Shown: positions 1 to 5,467 of the stretch, in pieces | Layout of the letters: each line of letters opens with the position of its first letter | Numbering within the stretch: position 1 is the stretch's first letter | Source: a bacterium | GTDB taxonomy: Bacteria > Armatimonadota > HRBIN16 | Direction: 5' to 3' | Length of the DNA stretch: 5,469 bases | NCBI GenBank assembly: GCA_025057335.1 | Contig: JANWXG010000180.1 | Location: forward strand, 1-5,469 | The notes under the pieces: model-generated | Databases searched by the model: none | What the model was told of the DNA's origin: nothing | What the model saw: only the letters and a program-made list of their open reading frames with translations | Program-made: the position numbers and the translations under genes

Positions 1-17
1 GCACGACAGAGAAGGAC

Positions 18-44
18 GGCTCGGCAGGAGCCTCGCCCTCCAGG
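18..44 (+). repeat. 27-base direct repeat, copy 1
   Basis: This 27-base sequence is identical to positions 323-349, with start points 305 bases apart. It contains a small internal stem, GGCTC (18-22) with GAGCC (28-32), closed by a 5-base loop. Identity stops at position 44: this copy continues into GCAGATGG, whereas copy 2 continues into the 354-369 palindrome. It is probably one member of a dispersed family, but only two copies are visible. Confidence 0.85.
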
Positions 45-66
45 GCAGATGGAAAGCGCGTTTCGC

Positions 67-193
67 CGTGCTTCTGCGGATGCGACAGAGCGCATCCCTC
101 CAAACCACCTTCTGGAGGGTCTTGCTCCGTCGTGCTTCTGCGGATGCGACAGAAAGCCTCCCTCAGGACAATCTCTGGAGGGTCGCGCTCCGT
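67..193 (+). repeat. Two imperfect tandem units of 64 and 63 bases
   Basis: Unit 1 spans 67-130 and unit 2 spans 131-193. The first 23 bases are identical (67-89 and 131-153), and both units end in a shared GCTCCGT (124-130, 187-193). Each unit carries an inverted repeat. Unit 1 has CCCTCCA (96-102) facing TGGAGGG (113-119). Unit 2 has CCCTC (160-164) facing GAGGG (178-182). The middles differ in sequence while the stems persist, which suggests that secondary structure is conserved or that the units derive from a hairpin-type repeat family. Confidence 0.8.
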
Positions 194-207
194 CGCGACC
201 AATACTG

Positions 208-278
208 GTCATTCTGAGCGAAGCGAAGAATCTCGTCCTAGGGTCTCCAGAGATGCTTCGCCTTCGGCTCAGCATGAC
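208..278. repeat. Long imperfect inverted repeat (HSERSEES-type dispersed element)
   Basis: The left arm at 208-234 begins GTCATTCTGAGCGAAGCG. The right arm at 250-278 ends GGCTCAGCATGAC and, when reverse-complemented, begins GTCATGCTGAGCCGAAGG. The arms match closely, with two bases more in the right arm, around a 15-base loop (235-249). Translated, the left arm gives HSERSEES, a fragment I recognise from spurious ORFs in many bacterial genomes carrying this dispersed palindromic repeat. It is most likely a non-autonomous repeat element. A role as a transcript-end structure is possible but not shown. Confidence 0.8.
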
Positions 279-322
279 AGGAAAAACGCATGCTTCGCTC
301 CTGCTCAGTGGGACAGGCGGGT

Positions 323-349
323 GGCTCGGCAGGAGCCTCGCCCTCCAGG
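323..349 (+). repeat. 27-base direct repeat, copy 2
   Basis: This copy is identical to positions 18-44 and includes the same GGCTC (323-327) / GAGCC (333-337) stem. Unlike copy 1, it leads directly into ACTG and the GCAGGCT/AGCCTGC palindrome. The two copies bracket the tandem units and the 208-278 inverted repeat, so the interval between them may have been inserted or duplicated. Confidence 0.85.
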
Positions 350-353
350 ACTG

Positions 354-369
354 GCAGGCTGAAGCCTGC
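354..369. repeat. Perfect short hairpin GCAGGCT-GA-AGCCTGC
   Basis: Seven-base arms at 354-360 and 363-369 surround a 2-base centre. It is followed by GCTACAAAC (370-378), most of which recurs inverted as GTTTGTAG at 476-483. This is the first of four compact GC-rich hairpins in a 150-base stretch. No T-run follows, so it does not look like an intrinsic terminator. Confidence 0.8.
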
Positions 370-393
370 GCTACAAACGAATATGCTTGTCGT

Positions 394-409
394 GCGCACT
401 TCAGTGCGC
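394..409. repeat. Perfect short hairpin GCGCACT-TC-AGTGCGC
   Basis: Seven-base arms at 394-400 and 403-409 surround a 2-base centre. The stem is close in sequence to the hairpin at 486-501, which also uses GCGCAC and GTGCGC arms, so the two are probably related copies. No T-run follows. Confidence 0.8.
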
Positions 410-443
410 CATCATCGCTCGGCGAGAGGTTTGCCCTTCAGAG

Positions 444-461
444 GAAGCACTGACGTGCTTC
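444..461. repeat. Perfect short hairpin GAAGCAC-TGAC-GTGCTTC
   Basis: Seven-base arms at 444-450 and 455-461 surround a 4-base loop. The 12 bases at 447-458 (GCACTGACGTGC) are the exact reverse complement of 488-499, so this hairpin can fold on itself or pair with the one downstream. A further alternative pairing is AGGAAGC (442-448) with GCTTCCT (469-475). Confidence 0.8.
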
Positions 462-485
462 ACTACAAGCTTCCTGTTTGTAGTA

Positions 486-501
486 GCGCACGTCAGTGCG
501 C
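486..501. repeat. Perfect short hairpin GCGCAC-GTCA-GTGCGC, followed by TTTT
   Basis: Six-base arms at 486-491 and 496-501 surround a 4-base loop, and four T residues follow at 502-505. The core is the exact reverse complement of the core of the 444-461 hairpin. The stem plus T-run superficially resembles a weak intrinsic terminator for incoming + strand transcripts. The T-run is short, though, and related hairpins nearby lack one, so it is more likely the last member of the repeat cluster. Confidence 0.7.
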
Positions 502-544
502 TTTTGCTCATGTCGCAACGGCTCTGCGGTGACTTCGCTCCACA

Positions 545-579
545 GGAGGATAGACCAGCCCTTCCTCTTCCTATCCTCC
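545..579. repeat. Perfect 9-bp inverted repeat upstream of flhA
   Basis: GGAGGATAG (545-553) is the exact reverse complement of CTATCCTCC (571-579), around a 17-base loop. It lies 44 bases before the first flhA ATG and is unrelated in sequence to the repeats further upstream. It has no T-run, so a terminator is unlikely. The possibilities are a regulator binding site, a structure in a leader transcript, or a chance palindrome. Nothing in the sequence decides between these. Confidence 0.6.
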
Positions 580-596
580 AGAAGCACTTGAGGTTT

Positions 597-604
597 GCCG
601 ATAC
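597..604 (+). promoter_or_regulatory. Possible -10 element (GCCGATAC) before flhA
   Basis: GCCGATAC matches seven of eight positions of the flagellar sigma-28 -10 consensus GCCGATAA and would place transcription start at roughly 611. About 15 bases upstream, where TAAA would be expected, the sequence is CCAG, so the -35 half is missing. A match this good can occur by chance in a window this long, and flhA is not a typical sigma-28 target. The overlapping GATACT (600-605) also resembles a weak housekeeping -10. This is a tentative site only. Confidence 0.2.
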
Positions 605-618
605 TTTGAACAGGTGCT

Positions 619-624
619 GAAGGA
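619..624 (+). promoter_or_regulatory. Shine-Dalgarno site GAAGGA favouring an flhA start at 633
   Basis: GAAGGA at 619-624 overlaps the first in-frame ATG (624-626), so it cannot serve that start. It lies 8 bases before the second in-frame ATG (633-635), which is a good spacing. This argues that translation begins at 633, giving MALNSRLGG and a protein three residues shorter. Confidence 0.6.
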
Positions 625-2738
625 TGACGGGAATGGCGCTGAACTCGCGATTGGGCGGTCGTTTAGGTAAGTACAGCGACCTCATCATGGCAGTGGCGGT
701 GCTGGGTGTGGTCGTGATGCTTATTGTTCCACTGCCGGAGTGGCTGCTGGATACGCTGCTGGTGGTCAACCTCGCGGGCGCAGCGCTCATCTTCCTCACC
801 ACGCTGTATGTTCAAGAACCGCTTCAGTTTTCGGTGTTCCCCTCCCTGCTGCTGATTGCCACGCTGTTTCGTCTGGCGCTGAACATCGCCGCCACAAAGT
901 TGATTCTGGGCACAGGCTCCGCAGGGCGCGTGATTGAGGCATTTGGTAACTTCGTTGTCGGGGGCGACTACGTGGTGGGTGTGGTCGCGTTCCTCATCCT
1001 GGTGATTGTACAGTTTGTGGTCATCACGAATGGCGCAGGGCGCGTCGCGGAAGTGGCGGCGCGCTTCACTCTGGACGCTATGCCAGGCAAGCAGATGGCA
1101 ATTGACGCCGACCTCAACGCGGGGCTTATCACGGAAGAGGAAGCCAAGCAGCGGCGCAAGGCGATTGAGGAGGAAGCAGACTTCTACGGCGCGATGGATG
1201 GCGCCAGCAAGTTTGTGCGGGGCGACGCTATCGCCGCCGTGCTGATTATCATCATCAACATCGTGGGCGGCTTCCTGATAGGGCTGCGCAATGGACAGGG
1301 CGACGCGATGACCGTGCTGCGCACGTACACTCTGCTGACCGTTGGCGAGGGGCTGGTGGCGCAAATCCCCGCGCTGTTCATCTCCACTGCAGCGGGCATT
1401 CTGGTCACGCGCACGGCGACGCAGACGCACATCGGGCAAGACCTGTTTGCTCAGCTCTTCTCACGCGCCCGCCCTGCCTGGATTGTAGCGGGGATGCTCG
1501 TGACGATGGCGCTGGTGCCAGGCTTCCCCATCATCCAGCTGTTGCTGCTGGCGGCAGCGCTGGGTGGTCTCGGCTACGCAGTGACGCAGGGCGAGAAGAT
1601 GCGTACTCGCAAGGCGGAGACCGCTCCCAAACGCCAGCCCACTCCCGAAGCCCCCAAGGGACCAGAAGCCGTGTTGCCCCTGCTCACGGTAGACACTATT
1701 GAGCTGGAGCTGGGCTTGGGACTGCTGGGGCTAGTGGACGCCTCCGTCGGCGGCGACCTGGTGGAGCGCATCAACCTGATACGTCGTCAAACCGCGCTGG
1801 AGCTGGGCATCGTGCTGCCCTCCGTGCGCATCCGCGATAATCTTCAGCTGAAGAACGAGCAGTATACCATCAAGATTAAGGGCGAGGTGGTAGCGACGGG
1901 CGAGGTGCGCCCACAGCATCTGCTGGCAATGGGTGTGGACGACCCGCAACAGATGGAGGCGCTCGGAGGTATTCCCACGCGCGAACCCGCGTTTGGGCTG
2001 AGCGCGTACTGGATTCCCGCCAGTCGACGCGACGCCGCCGAGATGCTGGGCTGTACTGTCGTCGAGCCGTCGGCAGTGGTCGCCACGCATCTCACCGAAA
2101 TCATCAAGGCGCACGCCGCAGACATCCTTTCGCGGCAGGATGTGCAGACGCTACTGGACCATCTCAAAGGGCAAAACGCCGCCGTCGTGCAGGAGCTCAT
2201 TCCCGACCTGATGAGCGTCGGTGAAGTGCAGAAAGTGCTGCAACATCTGCTACGGGAGCGCATCCCCATCCGCGACCTGAGTACGATTCTGGAGACTCTG
2301 GCGGACTACGCGCCGCGCACCAAAGACCCCGACCAGCTGGGAGAGCTGGTGCGTGTGGCTCTCGCTCGCACCATCACGCGGCAGTACGTTTCCAGCAACG
2401 GTGTGCTATACGTGATGACGCTGGAGCCCTCTCTGGAGGGACGCCTGCGCGAGTGCGTGCAGCCCACCGCTTCGGGGTTGCAGCTGGCGCTGGACACTGC
2501 CTTTGCCAGCGCGTTGCTGCGCGAAATCGGCGCACAGGCGGAGAGCATGGCAGCGATGGGATACCTACCTGTTCTCCTCTGCTCTTCGCAAATACGGTTG
2601 CCCCTGCGACGGCTGATACAGCGTTCCCTGCCCTCAGTAGCGTGTCTCGCCTACAATGAGGTAGCAAGCGGAGTCTCTGTCGAGGCTGTGGCAGTGGTTT
2701 CCGTACCGATGCTGTCGGCGGCGTCTCAAGCTGCTTGA
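624..2738 (+). CDS. flhA: Flagellar biosynthesis protein FlhA (export-gate protein)
   Basis: FlhA is the major inner-membrane component of the flagellar type III export gate. Its C-terminal ring docks chaperone-substrate complexes before rod, hook and filament proteins are exported. The 704-residue length is normal for the family. About eight hydrophobic segments are visible (near 21-37, 41-62, 69-92, 111-135, 203-222, 241-262, 284-302 and 303-320). The FHIPEP-family signature is RFTLDAMPGKQMAIDADLN at 147-165, followed by MDGASKFVRGDA at 191-202. A charged, proline-rich linker (321-349) leads to the cytoplasmic domain (about 352-704), with EPAFGLSAYWI (454-464), LRERIPIRDL (543-552) and PVLLCSSQIRLPLRRL (649-664). 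The reading frame is intact. The listed start is the first ATG, but the ribosome-binding site favours 633. FlhA is distinguished from the virulence homologues (SctV/InvA family) by the following flhF and the strong flagellar-type signature; the family is certain, the flagellar assignment nearly so. Confidence 0.97.
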   Translation: MTGMALNSRLGGRLGKYSDLIMAVAVLGVVVMLIVPLPEWLLDTLLVVNLAGAALIFLTTLYVQEPLQFSVFPSLLLIATLFRLALNIAATKLILGTGSAGRVIEAFGNFVVGGDYVVGVVAFLILVIVQFVVITNGAGRVAEVAARFTLDAMPGKQMAIDADLNAGLITEEEAKQRRKAIEEEADFYGAMDGASKFVRGDAIAAVLIIIINIVGGFLIGLRNGQGDAMTVLRTYTLLTVGEGLVAQIPALFISTAAGILVTRTATQTHIGQDLFAQLFSRARPAWIVAGMLVTMALVPGFPIIQLLLLAAALGGLGYAVTQGEKMRTRKAETAPKRQPTPEAPKGPEAVLPLLTVDTIELELGLGLLGLVDASVGGDLVERINLIRRQTALELGIVLPSVRIRDNLQLKNEQYTIKIKGEVVATGEVRPQHLLAMGVDDPQQMEALGGIPTREPAFGLSAYWIPASRRDAAEMLGCTVVEPSAVVATHLTEIIKAHAADILSRQDVQTLLDHLKGQNAAVVQELIPDLMSVGEVQKVLQHLLRERIPIRDLSTILETLADYAPRTKDPDQLGELVRVALARTITRQYVSSNGVLYVMTLEPSLEGRLRECVQPTASGLQLALDTAFASALLREIGAQAESMAAMGYLPVLLCSSQIRLPLRRLIQRSLPSVACLAYNEVASGVSVEAVAVVSVPMLSAASQAA

Positions 2739-2740
2739 GA
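2724..2740 (+). repeat. Hairpin spanning the flhA stop codon
   Basis: TCTCAAG (2724-2730) is the exact reverse complement of CTTGAGA (2734-2740), around a CTG loop. The TGA stop at 2736-2738 lies inside the right arm. No T-run follows, so it is unlikely to terminate transcription before flhF. It could slow ribosomes at the stop, stabilise the flhA message, or be chance. Confidence 0.5.
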
Positions 2741-2792
2741 GACTTCCCCATGCCCTCAGAGAAGAGTGAGTGCTACGTGGAGGATTGACTAC

Positions 2793-2798
2793 AGGAGG
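2793..2798 (+). promoter_or_regulatory. Strong Shine-Dalgarno site (AGGAGG) for flhF
   Basis: A perfect AGGAGG sits 8 bases before the flhF ATG at 2807 within a purine-rich run (AGGAGGGAGGAGG, 2793-2805). A second GGAGG (2801-2805) is only one base from the ATG and is too close to act. This fixes the flhF start with high confidence and predicts efficient independent translation despite the 68-base gap after flhA. Confidence 0.85.
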
Positions 2799-2806
2799 GA
2801 GGAGGC

Positions 2807-3943
2807 ATGGCACAAATCCGTAGATACCAGGCGAAGACCATCACGGAAGCGCTGGCTATGGTGCGCGCAGACCTGGGGCGTGATGCAGTCATCGTGCAGA
2901 CGCGCAAGGTGAATCAGAGGATACTGGGCGTCTGGAAACGCGAGATGGTGGAGGTATGGGCGTCAGATAACCCTGACCTAGAAAGTCTACGTCGCCCGCC
3001 AGCGCCGACCGCCCTGACGGCGACACCTAGCGCGTCTCCAGAGCATTCCTCTCGCATTGAGCAGCTGGAGAACGAGATACGCAACCTGAAAGCGATGATT
3101 GCCCAGCTGGCGCAGCAGGGGGTTGCAGTGGTTCCCGAGCGAGCGCCCCGTGAACCTGCAGAGAGCCCGTGGATGTCCCTGCTGCGCCAGGCGGAGGTAG
3201 AGGAAGAAGTCGCCTGCGCCCTGCTACAGTCGGTGGCGCAGGATAGCCTGTCTGAAAGCACGTTGCAGTCGCTAATCGCTGCACGACTGGCGACCTCTGG
3301 TGGTATCGCCTTGCAGGAGGCACAGCCCAAAGTTGTGATGCTCGTTGGGCCGACGGGGGTAGGGAAGACCACCACCATCGCGAAGCTGGCGGCGCAGTAT
3401 GCGTTGCTGCAGAGGCGGCGTGTCGGGCTCATCACTATCGATACCTACCGCATCGCGGCAGTGGAGCAACTGCGTACCTACAGCCAGATTATCGATGTGC
3501 CCATTCGCGTGGTGTACAGCAGCAACGAGATGCCTGCCGCTCTCAAAGACCTCTCCCAGATGGAGATCGTTTTCGTGGACACGGCGGGGCGCAGCCAGCG
3601 CAACAGCATGCAAATCGGCGAGCTCAAAGCCTGCTGCGAGCGCATTCGCGACTGCGAAGTGCATCTGGTGCTGAGCGCCACTACTAAGACGCGCGACCTG
3701 TACGACATCGTGGAGCGCTTCTCCGCGATGCCGCTGCACCACGTCATCTGGACGAAGCTGGACGAGAGCACTGCCTTCGGCAACATTCTGAATGTTGCGG
3801 TCAGGTATCCTCTGCCTATCTCGTATGTGACCACAGGGCAGCGCGTACCAGAGGATGTGGAGGTAGCGGAGGCGAATAAGCTGGCGTCGCTGGTTGTGGG
3901 CGGAGCGGGTGCCTTCGCCCCTGCGGCGACGCCTGCTCTATGA
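2807..3943 (+). CDS. flhF: Flagellar biosynthesis GTPase FlhF (SRP-type)
   Basis: FlhF is a signal-recognition-particle-family GTPase that helps set the position and number of flagella and recruits early basal-body parts to the membrane, often opposed by the ATPase FlhG. The 378 residues are typical. The N-terminal basic B domain (1 to about 50) has the family opening, IRRYQAKTITEALAMVRADLG, split here as IRRYQAKT (4-11) and EALAMVRADLG (14-24). A variable Pro/Ala/Thr-rich linker (about 60-82) precedes a short predicted coiled coil (about 84-103). The NG GTPase domain follows, with P-loop GPTGVGKTTT (181-190), IDTYR (211-215), DTAGR (258-262), guanine-specificity motif TKLD (316-319) and the closing TTGQRVPED (342-350). 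All nucleotide-binding motifs look intact. TKLDESTAFGNIL and the B domain separate it from Ffh and FtsY. The last bases overlap the next gene, and no flhG homologue follows in the window. Confidence 0.96.
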   Translation: MAQIRRYQAKTITEALAMVRADLGRDAVIVQTRKVNQRILGVWKREMVEVWASDNPDLESLRRPPAPTALTATPSASPEHSSRIEQLENEIRNLKAMIAQLAQQGVAVVPERAPREPAESPWMSLLRQAEVEEEVACALLQSVAQDSLSESTLQSLIAARLATSGGIALQEAQPKVVMLVGPTGVGKTTTIAKLAAQYALLQRRRVGLITIDTYRIAAVEQLRTYSQIIDVPIRVVYSSNEMPAALKDLSQMEIVFVDTAGRSQRNSMQIGELKACCERIRDCEVHLVLSATTKTRDLYDIVERFSAMPLHHVIWTKLDESTAFGNILNVAVRYPLPISYVTTGQRVPEDVEVAEANKLASLVVGGAGAFAPAATPAL

Positions 3944-4896
3944 GCGTGACACTCTCCATCATCATTGTCAACTGGAACACGCGAGAGCACCTGCGTGCCT
4001 GCTTGCGTTCCCTCTTTGCCTACCCGCCTCATGAGCCGTTCGAGGTGTGGGTGGTAGATAACGCCTCGTCCGACGGCAGCGTGGCGATGGTGCAGACGGA
4101 GTTTCCCCAGGTGCGCCTCATCGTGAACGAGACCAACCTCGGCTACGGTCGCGCGAACAATCAGGCGCTACGCCGAGCGTCGGGAGAGTTCGCGCTCATC
4201 CTGAACAGCGACATCGAGGCGACCCCGAATGCTCTGCAAGCGCTGATTGACTTCATGCGCCAGCATCCAGAGGCGCAAGCTGCTGGAGGGCAGCTCATCC
4301 TGCCCAACGGGAAGATACAGCCCTCCTGCTCCGAGCGGCTCACGTTGTGGGCAGTGTTCTGCGAGCAGAGCCTGCTGGCAAAGGCGTTTCCCCGGTCGCG
4401 CCTGTTCGGCGGCTACACGCTCACCTGGTGGAGTTACGACAGCGTGCGCGAGGTGGAACAGGTCGTGGGAGCATGTCTGCTGCTTCGTCGTCAACCTGAT
4501 GGCTCCTTTCCCCTCTTCGACGAGCGCTACTTCATGTACGCCGAAGATACCGAGCTATGCCATCGCATTCGTCAGGCGGACGGGCGCATCTACTATGTGC
4601 CCTATGCACGGTTCAAGCACCATCTGGGCGCCAGCAGCGAGCAGGAAAACGTGCGTACCGAGATGGTGAAGGCGTACAATCGCAGTCGTCTGCTTTTCTT
4701 CCGCGAGGTATATGGGGCGTGGAGTGTGCCCGTCTACCGTCTGCTGATTGGCATGGGAGCGCTGTTGCGGTTGACGCTGTGGCTGGGAGCGTGGCTCATT
4801 GGGAAACCCTCTCGGGGGCGCGCCGCACGCCACGTCGCTATGTTCTGGGAAGTGTTTCTGGATGCGTGGAGGCGTCCAGCAAACCCCACGCCCTGA
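3940..4896 (+). CDS. Family 2 (GT-A fold) glycosyltransferase, rhamnosyltransferase-like
   Basis: This predicted enzyme would transfer a sugar from a nucleotide-sugar donor to a glycan or protein acceptor at the cytoplasmic face of the membrane. The 318 residues begin with the typical GT2 strand LSIIIVNWN (5-13), then VDNASSDGS (39-47), NLGYGRANNQAL (66-77) and the metal-binding DXD-like NSD (89-91). VVGACLLLRR (175-184) and FDERYFMYAEDTELCHRI (193-210) follow, where the ED pair at 202-203 is the likely catalytic base region. HH (227-228) is the usual C-terminal marker. This pattern resembles WcaE/RfbF-type rhamnosyltransferases, but donor and acceptor cannot be read from sequence. A hydrophobic stretch near 263-288 may associate with the membrane. 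Its ATG overlaps the flhF stop (ATGA) and no Shine-Dalgarno site is visible just upstream, so translation is probably coupled to flhF. Flagellin or surface-glycan modification is an inference from position only. Confidence 0.9.
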   Translation: MSVTLSIIIVNWNTREHLRACLRSLFAYPPHEPFEVWVVDNASSDGSVAMVQTEFPQVRLIVNETNLGYGRANNQALRRASGEFALILNSDIEATPNALQALIDFMRQHPEAQAAGGQLILPNGKIQPSCSERLTLWAVFCEQSLLAKAFPRSRLFGGYTLTWWSYDSVREVEQVVGACLLLRRQPDGSFPLFDERYFMYAEDTELCHRIRQADGRIYYVPYARFKHHLGASSEQENVRTEMVKAYNRSRLLFFREVYGAWSVPVYRLLIGMGALLRLTLWLGAWLIGKPSRGRAARHVAMFWEVFLDAWRRPANPTP

Positions 4897-5467
4897 GAAC
4901 CTCCAGCACGTCGGGCTGTTGCCACAGCCACTCTACCTCTATCCACATCCCCTCCACTACTCTGCTGCGGTAAACGCCCGCAGAACCGATGAGCGCCGCC
5001 CGATAGACGCCATCCTCGCCCAGCTGGTAGAACTCCGCCTGCTTGCGCTCGGGGTCTACCAGCCAGTACTCGAGCACGCCTGCCGCCTCGTACTCGTAGA
5101 ACTTTTCACCTCGGTCGCGAGCACGACTTTCCGAGCTGATGACCTCCACGACCAGGTCGGCTGCGCCATCCAGGTAGGTCTCCTTCAGCCGATGCGGATT
5201 AGCGTTGGATATGAATAACAAGTCGGGGGCACGGCTGGACTCCCCCAGCTTCATCTGGAAAGGTTCGTGTGCCACCTTTCCCAGCTGCCGAATACGCACG
5301 TAAGCGCGCACTATCTCCAGCAGAAAGCCCGCAACGTCCTGATGTTGATAATCGACCGGGCTCATCAGCACAACCTCTCCCTTCACCCATTCCGCGTGGA
5401 GGTCTTCCTTCAGCCACTGGTAGAACTGTTCGCAGGTCATTCTCGTTGCAGGCGCTGAGGTCGTCAT
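4838..5467 (-). CDS. Uma2-family (DUF820) putative restriction-type nuclease
   Basis: Uma2 proteins have a PD-(D/E)XK nuclease fold and are multiplied in Cyanobacteria, Chloroflexota, Armatimonadota and Deinococcota, but their biological role is mostly unknown. This 209-residue protein has the family layout: MTCEQFYQWL (10-19), the EWVKGEVVLMSP segment (26-37), APDLLFI with candidate catalytic Asp82, LVVEVIS with Glu108, and a RGEKFYEYEAAGVLEYWLVDP region (119-139) in which Lys122 completes the likely triad. The active-site residues look intact, so it is probably functional. The first ATG is two bases from the window edge, so its ribosome-binding site cannot be seen and an earlier start outside cannot be excluded. 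Met10 (codon at 5438-5440) is an alternative start close to where the conserved domain begins. The gene converges on the glycosyltransferase, and their 3' ends overlap by 59 bases. It shows no functional tie to the flagellar genes. Confidence 0.9.
   Translation of the reverse strand: MTTSAPATRMTCEQFYQWLKEDLHAEWVKGEVVLMSPVDYQHQDVAGFLLEIVRAYVRIRQLGKVAHEPFQMKLGESSRAPDLLFISNANPHRLKETYLDGAADLVVEVISSESRARDRGEKFYEYEAAGVLEYWLVDPERKQAEFYQLGEDGVYRAALIGSAGVYRSRVVEGMWIEVEWLWQQPDVLEVLRAWGLLDASTHPETLPRT

Larger units (their letters stand above)
1..623. other. Gene-free, repeat-dense region upstream of flhA
   Basis: This stretch has open frames on both strands, but none looks like a real protein. Their translations are low in recognisable domains and simply read through the repeats listed separately (for example HSERSEES and DWQAEACATN fragments). 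No tRNA, rRNA or CRISPR pattern was seen. From 1 to about 505 it is a mosaic of direct, tandem and inverted repeats. From about 506 to 623 it is less repetitive and probably holds the flhA control region. No flhB gene, the common upstream neighbour of flhA, is present here, so a transcription unit may begin at flhA. Confidence 0.75.

Noticed and set aside
67..193. CRISPR-like array from the repeated 23-base heads
   Set aside because: There are only two copies, the intervening segments are themselves partly conserved and palindromic, and there is no cas gene in the window.
49..453. A 134-codon + strand open frame, with overlapping smaller frames, in the upstream region
   Set aside because: It reads straight through several unrelated repeats and palindromes, and its translation has no domain and contains typical spurious repeat-derived fragments (ILSEAKNL, DWQAEACATN).
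486..505. Intrinsic terminator (hairpin plus TTTT)
   Set aside because: The stem is only 6 bp and the T-run four bases, and sister hairpins in the same cluster lack a T-run. It fits better as a repeat-family member.
663..1439. A 258-codon - strand open frame opposite flhA
   Set aside because: It lies wholly within the well-supported flhA gene. Its composition is rich in His, Arg and Gln, as expected of a shadow frame in GC-rich DNA, and it has no recognisable motif.
2750..2788. A 12-codon frame (MPSEKSECYVED) between flhA and flhF, as a possible leader peptide
   Set aside because: It has no convincing Shine-Dalgarno site, no regulatory-type codon run and no attenuator-like structure. Short frames of this size are expected by chance.
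4838..5467. Uma2 gene as part of a defence or toxin-antitoxin pair
   Set aside because: No partner gene is visible on its strand within the window, and lone Uma2 genes are common in lineages where the family is expanded.
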